DNA from: an uncultured Collinsella sp.
GTDB taxonomy: Bacteria > Actinomycetota > Coriobacteriia > Coriobacteriales > Coriobacteriaceae
Length of the DNA stretch: 11,634 nt
Reading direction: 5' to 3'
Assembly (NCBI GenBank): GCA_900756725.1
Contig: CAAELJ010000039.1
Coordinates: 1 to 11,634, forward strand
The notes under the pieces were generated by a model. The model ran no database searches. It saw nothing but the letters and a program-made list of their open reading frames with translations, and was not told the DNA's origin. Shown piece by piece: positions 6,251 through 11,634 of this stretch (position 1 is the stretch's first letter; each line of letters begins with the position of its first letter). Both the position numbers and the translations under genes were made by a program.

Positions 6251-7984
6251 ATGTCCAAGCTCAACATCGACCAGCGATCGATTCGCGATCTTCTCACCGA
6301 TAAGCGATCGGACTTCCTCATCCCCGACTACCAGAGGCCCTACGCCTGGGGCGAGGATGAATGCGCAACGCTGTGGGACGACCTGTTCTCGTTCGCTTTT
6401 CCAGGCGATGACTACGAGCGTTTCGACAGCGAGAACGACGAATACTTTCTAGGACCCATCGTCACCTTTAAGAACCTCTCTGGTCAACTCGAGATCATTG
6501 ACGGCCAGCAGCGCCTCACCACCATCATGCTGCTGCTCCGCGCGTTCTACGACAAGTTCACCAACATGAAGGATAAGCAGTCTGTGAAGATGCGCGAGGC
6601 AATCGCCCGTTGTGTATGGAAAACCGACGAGTTCGACGAGCCCGACATGGAGCGCCTCAAGATCGACTCCGAGGTTGCATCGGACAACGACAAGAATGAA
6701 TTCCTCGAGATTTTACGAGAGGGCAACGTAGGCGATGGCTGGAAGAGCGCTTATGCCCGCAACTTCGCTTTCTTCCAGAGGAAAATTGAACAACTGGTGA
6801 GCGAGTGGCCCACCTACACCGTCTACATGGCCACACGCGTCATCAACAATGTGATACTGTTACCCATTGAAGCTGAGTCGCAGGACACCGCGCTACGCAT
6901 CTTCTCGACTCTAAACGACCGAGGGCTGCCTCTCTCGGATGCCGACATCTTCAAAAGCCAGTTCTACAAGCATTATTCCGACACGGGGCGCAAGGACGAG
7001 TTCATCCGTCGTTGGAAGGCGCTCGAGGAGGGAGCGAACGCTATCTTCCGGCCCATGCGCGGCACACCAACCGATGAGCTATTTACACGCTACATGTACT
7101 ACCGCCGCGCGAAGAAAGGCATCCGCGACACGACCACCGCATCGTTGCGCGACTTCTTCGGTGCCGATGGCTACGCCATGCTCAAGGAGGACGCCACGCT
7201 CGACGATCTCGAGGCGCTGCTCGGCTTCTGGAAACGCGTCGACGCGCAGGAAGGGTTCAGCGAGCGCGTGCTCCGCAGGCTCTTCGTGCTGAACTACGCC
7301 CCCAACGGCATGTGGACCTATCTGCTAAGCGTCTGGTTCCTTGCCAACCGCGACAGCAAAAGTGTCCTCGATGACGAGGCACTCTACGGCTTTCTAAACA
7401 AGATCACGGCATTCGTTCTCGCCTACGCCATTGAGCGTCCCGGCGTAAATGCGCTGCGTTCGCCAGTGTATCCCGAGATGATCAACATCGTGGAGCACCG
7501 CCCGGTGGAGTTTCCCAACCACCACTTCAATCGCGCAAATATTGCCGAGCGATTCCGAACCTACGTGTTCACCAACGGCAGGCCTGTAACGAAGTCCATG
7601 CTCACTTGGTGGGCGTACGCAGACCCAGATCAACCACTCATGGACCTAGACACCACGCTCGAAATTGAGCACATCTATGCCAAGAAGCGCAACGAGGTAG
7701 ACCCGCTCGTCGACCAATCCAACCTGGAGGCGCTGGGTAACAAGGCGCTGCTCGAGAAGCGTGTAAACATCCGCGCGGCCGACTACAGATTCTGCGATAA
7801 ACGCAAGTACTATGAGGGATACACCGACGGCAATGGCAGGCGCAAAGCCGGAACAAAGATCGCGGAACTCAAGCGCCTGACACAAGTCATGGGAGACTTC
7901 ACCGAAATAGACATCGCGACTCGCACGGCACAGATCATCGATGCCTTCGTGGACTACCTGGGCGACAACGGACTTTTGAGCTAA
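6251..7984 (+). CDS. DUF262-DUF1524 protein, single-chain GmrSD-like nuclease
   Basis: A 577-residue protein joining the two halves of GmrSD-type enzymes. In characterised members DUF262 uses nucleotide to license cleavage by the DUF1524 His-Me-type nuclease, and some restrict modified phage DNA. DUF262 is shown by IPDYQRPYAW at residues 24-33 and IIDGQQRLTT at 82-91 (the DGQQR signature), with IFSTLNDRGLPLSDADIFK near 217-235, also typical of the family. DUF1524 is shown by LEIEHIYAKK with His474, then LGNKALLEKRVN with Asn497. All expected catalytic residues appear intact, so the gene is probably functional. The frame is open back to a TTG at 6221, but ATG 6251 with AAGG eight bases ahead is preferred. 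It is coupled to the DUF6508 gene downstream. The target DNA modification cannot be predicted. Confidence 0.88.
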   Translation: MSKLNIDQRSIRDLLTDKRSDFLIPDYQRPYAWGEDECATLWDDLFSFAFPGDDYERFDSENDEYFLGPIVTFKNLSGQLEIIDGQQRLTTIMLLLRAFYDKFTNMKDKQSVKMREAIARCVWKTDEFDEPDMERLKIDSEVASDNDKNEFLEILREGNVGDGWKSAYARNFAFFQRKIEQLVSEWPTYTVYMATRVINNVILLPIEAESQDTALRIFSTLNDRGLPLSDADIFKSQFYKHYSDTGRKDEFIRRWKALEEGANAIFRPMRGTPTDELFTRYMYYRRAKKGIRDTTTASLRDFFGADGYAMLKEDATLDDLEALLGFWKRVDAQEGFSERVLRRLFVLNYAPNGMWTYLLSVWFLANRDSKSVLDDEALYGFLNKITAFVLAYAIERPGVNALRSPVYPEMINIVEHRPVEFPNHHFNRANIAERFRTYVFTNGRPVTKSMLTWWAYADPDQPLMDLDTTLEIEHIYAKKRNEVDPLVDQSNLEALGNKALLEKRVNIRAADYRFCDKRKYYEGYTDGNGRRKAGTKIAELKRLTQVMGDFTEIDIATRTAQIIDAFVDYLGDNGLLS

Positions 7985-7988
7985 GGAG
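7983..7988 (+). promoter_or_regulatory. Shine-Dalgarno overlapping the DUF262 stop codon
   Basis: AAGGAG begins inside the TAA stop (7982-7984) of the DUF262 gene and lies five bases before the ATG at 7994. This is the arrangement expected for translational coupling of the two genes. Confidence 0.65.
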
Positions 7989-7993
7989 CGAAC

Positions 7994-8338
7994 ATGTTCG
8001 AAAGACTAACCAAGCACGCTGGCAAGCTGGAGGACAGAAACATGAATGTCGAGCTTGGGGGCGGGACGCTCGGACTCGAGGATTTCGTCGACGATTTCTA
8101 TGAACTGGACGGGTTCGCGGACACCAGCTACTTCGAGACGCTTGAACGCCATGGCATCGACACCTCGGAAGGCATAGACAGCTGCGACATCGACCATGGG
8201 GACATTGACCTGATACGTGCATGCATCACGTGGTGCGTTCGTGGCGACCGCTTCTGCGACGGACTCCTTGCCGCGCAAGCCAGGAGCGGGCTTCTGGATC
8301 GCTGCCTCTCCCGGCTGAAGGAGCTCGACGAAAGTTAG
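7994..8338 (+). CDS. DUF6508-family small protein, partner of the DUF262 gene
   Basis: A 114-residue acidic, soluble protein. Its C-terminal third (residues 82-111, VRGDRFCDG...SGLLDRCLSRLKEL) matches the conserved end of DUF6508 proteins, which as I recall read VR-x-DRFCEG-x-LA...G-x-x-x-x-x-LRRLKEL. The N-terminal part has LEDFVDDFYEL, matching the family's early helix. No catalytic motif, signal peptide or membrane segment is visible. DUF6508 has no established function. The start is fixed by AAGGAG overlapping the upstream stop, nine bases separate the two genes, and they must be co-transcribed. The context suggests an accessory or regulator for the GmrSD-like nuclease (inference). The family call is from memory of the motif. 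Confidence 0.75.
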   Translation: MFERLTKHAGKLEDRNMNVELGGGTLGLEDFVDDFYELDGFADTSYFETLERHGIDTSEGIDSCDIDHGDIDLIRACITWCVRGDRFCDGLLAAQARSGLLDRCLSRLKELDES

Positions 8339-8425
8339 TCAGCGACTCCGAATACACTTGGAACGCGGCCGCCACTAGCGTCAGCAGTAAATCCAGAGGC
8401 AGTCTCCATCGAAAAGAGTGATTGA

Positions 8426-8614
8426 CCACTGCCGCCAGTTCTCCAAATCCATTTTGCAGGGTTTACATTCGCAGAAGGAGCCCTTGGCAGCATCGTCGTG
8501 ATGTGCGTCGCCCACCACGAGACGTTCAGGTGGTATTTCACAGCGGGGCTGTCCGCCTTTATCATCTTACACGTCACATCGTTTTTTCTCGCATGCAGCG
8601 CTGGAGTTATTTAG
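8426..8614 (+). pseudogene. Membrane-protein fragment resembling DUF1294, 5' end lost
   Basis: Frame 2 is open for about 62 residues up to TAG 8612-8614. It contains FAEGALGSIVVMCVAHHETF, then WYFTAGLSAFIILHV and a hydrophobic end. This resembles DUF1294 membrane proteins, where GGxLGA...M...RHKTRKxxF precedes a final transmembrane helix. There is no usable start codon: the frame is cut by TGA at 8423-8425, in the same frame as a further 28 open codons that run back to the DUF6508 stop. A nonsense change (for example Trp to stop) or 5' truncation would explain it. The stop overlaps the ribosome site of the next gene, an intact coupling that suggests the two once formed an operon. Confidence 0.5.
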
Positions 8615-8618
8615 GGGG
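8614..8618 (+). promoter_or_regulatory. Ribosome binding site of the zinc-ribbon gene
   Basis: GGGGG, beginning at the last base of the preceding fragment's stop codon, lies six bases before the ATG at 8625. It supports this start over the second in-frame ATG two codons later. Confidence 0.55.
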
Positions 8619-8624
8619 CATTTA

Positions 8625-9152
8625 ATGGATATGCTGACTTCACTTTTGCCCATGTTCATTCTCCTTGGCATCGTAGTGTTCGCATCCGACAGACAGGAGA
8701 AACGGAAGGTCGAACTCGAAAAGGTCAAAGCAAAAGCCGAGTGGGACCGTGCGAGCGAGAGTTTCAGAGACGATGTGACCCAAGAAGAGCTCGAGGAAAT
8801 TGTCGCCAGCACGCGACTATCAGTAAAAAGACTTGAGTCCCTTACCGTAGTCGGGCACAGAGTCTACGGGGCCGTTGCTACTCTCAGCGGCATCAGCTCA
8901 TGGAAGTTCGTAATTGACTTTGACTACGAGGGCCACCTCACAAGCGATTACACCGTAGCGAGCTCAAACGAAGACTCGGGTATCCCCGAGCGCGTAGCAG
9001 TCCTGATTGCCAAGGGGATTAGGACCTGGACGCCGGGAGGCCACAAAGTGCGCGCGTCTTTCTGCCCCTATTGCGGCGCCAAGGCATCCGGCGACGCGTC
9101 GTACTGCTCTTCCTGCGGAGCCAAGCTGCCGCAGGTGCCGAAGAGGCCGTAG
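8625..9152 (+). CDS. Membrane-anchored zinc-ribbon protein of unknown function
   Basis: A 175-residue protein I cannot assign to a named family beyond its ends. Residues 4-20 form one hydrophobic helix, likely a signal anchor. A charged helical stretch (about 22-66), rich in Lys and Glu and probably coiled coil, follows. The middle (about 75-135) looks like a small alpha/beta domain including KFVIDFDYEGHLTSDY. The C-terminus is a zinc ribbon: Cys147, Cys150, Cys161 and Cys164 (C-x2-C-x10-C-x2-C) with the FCPYCGAK and YCSSCGAKL signatures of the zinc-ribbon domains at bacterial protein ends. With one N-terminal helix and no typical export signal, the ribbon is probably cytoplasmic. It follows the broken DUF1294-like fragment with coupled spacing. 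A real gene is likely; its role is unknown. Confidence 0.75.
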   Translation: MDMLTSLLPMFILLGIVVFASDRQEKRKVELEKVKAKAEWDRASESFRDDVTQEELEEIVASTRLSVKRLESLTVVGHRVYGAVATLSGISSWKFVIDFDYEGHLTSDYTVASSNEDSGIPERVAVLIAKGIRTWTPGGHKVRASFCPYCGAKASGDASYCSSCGAKLPQVPKRP

Positions 9153-9221
9153 CTGGGACCAAAATGGCTGCGGGCATGGACAATAGAATGTGAATCTAAA
9201 TACTGAACCGGGGTGCCAGAT

Positions 9222-9344
9222 ATGACGTTTGGCAAACTGTTCGCCAGCCAAGAGCCAAGGACCTCCACCCCCGGCGCAGACGTGCACGAGCGCGATGATG
9301 CGGGTGGACGTCACATGAGCTCGGAGTACCTGACGGCGAGATAG
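9222..9344 (+). CDS. Possible small protein of 40 residues, or a gene fragment
   Basis: ATG 9222 to TAG 9342-9344 encodes a hydrophilic peptide starting MTFGKLFASQEPRTS and ending SSEYLTAR. A GGGG about nine bases ahead could serve as a ribosome site. No family is recognised. It could be a short real gene, the 5' end of a decayed one, or chance. The rest of 9153-9442 holds nothing I can name. Confidence 0.22.
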   Translation: MTFGKLFASQEPRTSTPGADVHERDDAGGRHMSSEYLTAR

Positions 9345-9442
9345 AGTGAGGCGGAAGCCGCATAGCCAAGGGTAGCCAAATAGCTTCCGATTGATTACGT
9401 TTCAACGCATGAAGTTGCGCCCGACAGGTCTAGTTGACGACT

Positions 9443-10642
9443 CTAACTCTCTGCAAACTCAGCCGTTTCTCCCGTAAGCCTCTGCACACGTTGTTCCTTC
9501 TCGACAATGAAACGCTTGTGATAGAAGAGGTCGGCGAAGTCTAGGATACTGTTCATTTGTGCTGTGTCAAAAAAGGCGCCGAAACCCGCTCCCACCACGG
9601 GAACAAGTCTGCCGACGCTCTTCAGCGTCAGCTTCTGACCAATTTGAGTAAGGGTTTTCTTAAATACGCCAGCCTCGATTGCCTTCTTGCCACCGTTCTC
9701 CAAAGCCTTTTGGGCTGCTTTGTTGGCGAGTGCGCGCATCTGGGCGATAGCGAGCGCGGCGCCACCTTTCTCGACCATCGCGGTCCAGCCCTTCTTTGCG
9801 GCTTGTTTCACGGCCGCGCTCTCGGCATATACGAGAACCTTCCCGATATAATCAGTAGCTGGGTTTCCCTTGGGGCTCGGCGACATCGCCCTTTGGAACA
9901 CCTCGCTGGCAATGATGAGCTCTGCGGGGTCTTCTTTGACGTCGTAGCCATAGAACATGGCCACTGACTGGACTGCTCTGAAATAGACAAGCATGCTGAG
10001 CGCGATGTTTGCAGGGAGACCCCAGAACCCGATAGCGCCCGTTCCTCCGCCCTCGGCAAGTGCGATTCCCATGTGCTGCGGGCGCTCCTTGGCCGAGACC
10101 GCAGCGACGTCATATGCGCGCAGCAGACAGATTTGCGAAATATCCGAAACCTTTTGTGCCTGTTTTCCCGCGTTGACGCACTGTATGACGTGTTCTTTGC
10201 TCACGCTTGCCTTTGCCGCCTGTTTCTCGAGCTCTCCGAAGCCATCGGCAGCCTTCTTGATGGCAGCCGCCATGAGCTCCTGCTCCGTCAGATCCTCGAA
10301 TGTATCCCTGGCGATGTCACCAACTTTACCGGCAATCTCCTTGACCGGAGCGGGCGTGAGTTCATCGGCTTTCTTCCCAGCTTTTGCCAGAATACCGGGA
10401 GAGGTCATCTCCTCGTAGCGTTTGGCGAGGGAGTCGATCTCTTCACATTCGCGGTCGTCAATTATCGGATCCGGTAGGATATATTCGCCGTTCTCAGCAA
10501 CGACGTTTCCCTCGAATGAATCCCCGTATTCACCGCCGAAAGCCTGATGAATCCTCTTCGCTCCGTTCGCGGCCCCCTGCACCATGCCCTTGGCCATATC
10601 CCCGAAGTCAGGCATCTTCATATCATTAATGCTCTTTCCCAT
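9443..10642 (-). CDS. EcsC-family protein
   Basis: A 399-residue protein of the EcsC family. EcsC is the third gene of the Bacillus ABC transporter operon ecsABC; stand-alone members are common and their activity is not established. Residues 1-70 are a variable acidic extension. From about 75 the protein is alpha-helical and alanine-rich, with the family's core at ALAEGGGTGAIGFWGLPANI (194-213), then LVYFRAVQSVAMFYGYD (218-234). A second glycine-rich turn, VPVVGAGFGAFFDTAQMN (347-364), leads into a helix (SILDFADLFYHKRF) near the end. The hydrophobic parts suggest membrane association rather than true spanning segments. The ATG at 10642 is preceded by AGGGAG about four bases upstream. A TATATA at 10674-10679 could be a -10 but lacks a clear -35. 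No ecsAB transporter genes are next to it. Confidence 0.82.
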   Translation of the reverse strand: MGKSINDMKMPDFGDMAKGMVQGAANGAKRIHQAFGGEYGDSFEGNVVAENGEYILPDPIIDDRECEEIDSLAKRYEEMTSPGILAKAGKKADELTPAPVKEIAGKVGDIARDTFEDLTEQELMAAAIKKAADGFGELEKQAAKASVSKEHVIQCVNAGKQAQKVSDISQICLLRAYDVAAVSAKERPQHMGIALAEGGGTGAIGFWGLPANIALSMLVYFRAVQSVAMFYGYDVKEDPAELIIASEVFQRAMSPSPKGNPATDYIGKVLVYAESAAVKQAAKKGWTAMVEKGGAALAIAQMRALANKAAQKALENGGKKAIEAGVFKKTLTQIGQKLTLKSVGRLVPVVGAGFGAFFDTAQMNSILDFADLFYHKRFIVEKEQRVQRLTGETAEFAES

Positions 10643-10965
10643 GGTTCTCCCTTCTCGGTATATCCGCCTGCCTTATATAGGGTGAGAAATTATCGCGAGG
10701 CACTCCATGAACCGAAGGCGCGTATCCGCGAAATGAAATTTGTTCATACAGTCTAAAGATTTTACGCCTAGTGAACCTCCTATCTTTTAGCTGCCTGCTG
10801 ATTTGTGACCACCGCAGAAGAACCCTTGATTATCAACTTCATCCCACACCCCCCCTACGTTCACCGTCGGCGATTGCCATATAGTTACTTACGGCTCTTT
10901 TGGCTACCTCCAAGTGCCAGGAAAGTTCCCCGGCTATTTTATATTTATTTCCATTAGGAGCCCCA
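10643..10965. other. Intergenic stretch with no gene recognised
   Basis: About 320 bp between the EcsC start and the decayed gene at 10966. It must hold the EcsC promoter (minus strand) and possibly one for the plus-strand remnant (AT-rich TTTTATATTTATTT near 10937). A short open stretch ending in TAA near 10756 resembles no protein I know. Nothing else is supportable. Confidence 0.4.
10956..10960 (+). promoter_or_regulatory. Shine-Dalgarno before a TTG start in the decayed gene
   Basis: AGGAG lies five bases before TTG at 10966. A correctly placed ribosome site in front of an otherwise broken frame shows this was a real gene start. Confidence 0.5.
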
Positions 10966-11284
10966 TTGGCCAAAAAACTCAGCATCTTCGTTGACGAGAA
11001 CGGCAACATGGTGAAAAGGCTCGCTAACATTTGCTCACACTCATCTACCGCCGCAAACAGTTCGAAAATCCGATAAGACTAATGAAGCGCATGGACACGA
11101 TGTCTCCGCCGTCACGGCTGAACACCTAGACCCCTTCCAACCCCTTGACAACGTGAGGGCTTATTACGGCAACGGCCAGCACAAAGCCCTATTTTGCGAC
11201 GTTAGCCACACGCACTCGGTGCACACCAGAGCTACCAACACGGCACATGTCGAAAAAATGAGAGTGGACAATCTCCCACATTGA
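10966..11284 (+). pseudogene. Decayed gene resembling DUF3800, pieces in three frames
   Basis: Frame 1 from TTG 10966 reads (M)AKKLSIFVDENGN and stops at 11074-11076. DUF3800 proteins typically begin KLSIFIDESGDFG, so this looks like the 5' end. Frame 3 (from about 11040) reads LIYRRKQFENPIRLMKRMDT, like the LI-x-RRE segment of the family. Frame 2 (about 11093-11284) reads LDPFQPLDNVRAYYGNGQHK, comparable to the YYDNGQ segment, and stops at TGA 11282-11284. Intact DUF3800 proteins are much longer than these 319 bp, so internal deletions as well as frameshifts are implied. DUF3800 has an RNase H-like fold and is frequent in defence and mobile regions. Family identification is from memory of short motifs. 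Confidence 0.5.
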
Positions 11285-11326
11285 GCCTTGCTTGGGGCTC
11301 AATGTGGGAGATTATCCACTCTCATT
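11257..11326 (-). terminator. Very long hairpin (31-bp stem) with a minus-strand T-tract
   Basis: Arms 11257-11287 and 11296-11326 are complementary over 31 positions with one difference, around an 8-nt loop. On the minus strand the odd position becomes a G-U pair, so the RNA stem is fully paired, and it is directly followed by TTTTTT. That is the layout of an intrinsic terminator for minus-strand transcription, though the stem is two to three times the usual length. A small mobile or repeat element is the alternative. Confidence 0.55.
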
Positions 11327-11334
11327 CATCAGGC

Positions 11335-11378
11335 GTCCGAAAATCCACGCTCGTGCGTCCGTATTTCCACACTCGTGC
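11335..11378 (+). repeat. Tandem duplication of a 22-bp unit
   Basis: Two adjacent 22-bp units (11335-11356 and 11357-11378) share 18 positions, with the pattern GTCCG, four variable bases, TCCAC, one base, CTCGTGC. The unit is not a multiple of three, so the duplication would shift a reading frame. Confidence 0.5.
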
Positions 11379-11402
11379 TGTGCGCTCGTGAAGTATCGCG
11401 GA

Positions 11403-11461
11403 TGTTGATTAGGACCGACATGAATCGTGATATGAAGCCGTAAGGGTTGCCAGGAGGTTGC
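11403..11461 (+). repeat. Copy B of the 59-bp gene-end repeat (reads LIRTDMNRDMKP, stop)
   Basis: Counterpart of 6101-6159. Its frame, ending at TAA 11441-11443, is open back through the tandem repeat and into the hairpin, giving REVSRMLIRTDMNRDMKP as its end. Similarity to copy A continues for about 18 bases after the stop (GGGTTG...AGGTTGC), so the ancestral unit included 3' flanking DNA. No start is visible. Confidence 0.5.
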
Positions 11462-11473
11462 CCGGAAGCCGCC

Positions 11474-11514
11474 AAAAGAAAAGCTCCCGGCCTGTCGATG
11501 CAGGTCAGGAGCTT
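11474..11514 (-). terminator. Intrinsic terminator on the minus strand
   Basis: Stem AAGCTCC (11481-11487) with GGAGCTT (11508-11514), extended after one mismatch by six more pairs (one a G-T wobble) to a 6-nt loop. Read on the minus strand it is followed by TTCTTTT. It would end a transcript entering from the right edge. Confidence 0.6.
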
Positions 11515-11573
11515 GAAATCGCCGAATATCAACTACTCAAACTCTACAAAGACTAACGCTTTTTGTTTAGGAA

Positions 11574-11634
11574 TTATTCTCTGTAATGTTTCTCGTTCTT
11601 TTGATTATTTGATATATCCATATTATCCTGCCTA
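11574..11634 (-). CDS. Possible C-terminal end of a minus-strand gene entering from the right
   Basis: One minus-strand frame is open from the window edge to TAA at 11576-11574, reading NMDISNNQKNEKHYRE at its end. The terminator at 11474-11514 lies about 60 bp beyond the stop, which is what a real gene end would show. The stretch 11540-11634 is markedly AT-rich compared with the rest of the window. Only about 19 codons are visible, so this could be chance. Confidence 0.28.
   Translation of the reverse strand, partial: RQDNMDISNNQKNEKHYRE

Noticed and set aside
8335..8577. An 80-residue minus-strand frame between the DUF6508 and zinc-ribbon genes
   Set aside because: The plus strand here reads as a DUF1294-like membrane segment; the minus frame is its mirror and has no ribosome site that I can see.
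9557..10477. Several plus-strand frames inside the EcsC gene
   Set aside because: They are antisense to a full-length EcsC protein with intact family motifs.
11257..11461. An insertion sequence or transposon end
   Set aside because: The hairpin and repeats suggested it, but I found no transposase frame, no flanking target duplication and no paired terminal repeat.
11329..11532. A 67-residue minus-strand frame over copy B and the terminator hairpin
   Set aside because: It runs through the terminator stem, and the third-position differences between the two repeat copies support coding on the plus strand instead.

Overview
The window reads as a bacterial chromosome segment of fairly high G+C, most likely from an actinobacterial gut anaerobe of the Coriobacteriia (Collinsella-like). 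This rests on codon usage, on the look of the divergent type IIA topoisomerase pair and on the general gene style. It is an inference, not proven here. I saw no rRNA, tRNA, CRISPR array or intact insertion sequence.

Left part (1-3830): a housekeeping pair on the plus strand. The window opens inside the B subunit of a topoisomerase IV-like enzyme, followed after 45 bp by its A subunit. A strong GC hairpin closes the pair and lies between convergent genes.

Middle-left (3842-5964): a minus-strand AAA+ ATPase with a C-terminal DUF4143 domain; a plus-strand stub of a different ATP-binding protein, of which only the C-terminal winged helix survives; and a minus-strand flavoprotein with a compact cysteine motif. 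Two inverted repeats (5103-5129 and 5356-5420) bracket the stub.

Middle-right (6206-9152): a plus-strand block. A TATAAT box precedes a DUF262-DUF1524 protein (single-chain GmrSD-like, a family of modification-dependent restriction and defence nucleases). A small DUF6508 protein follows, coupled so closely that its Shine-Dalgarno overlaps the upstream stop. Next come a broken membrane-protein fragment resembling DUF1294 and a membrane-anchored zinc-ribbon protein. The first two genes form the best candidate for an under-described defence unit.

Right part (9153-11634): a lone EcsC-family gene on the minus strand, then about 1 kb of decayed DNA. That kilobase holds a DUF3800-like gene broken across three frames, a 31-bp-stem hairpin, a 22-bp tandem repeat, a second copy of a 59-bp gene-end repeat also found at 6101-6159, and a minus-strand terminator. 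At the AT-rich right edge a minus-strand gene may be entering the window. Together the stubs, hairpins and defence-type genes suggest an accessory region with repeated gene gain and loss next to the topoisomerase operon.
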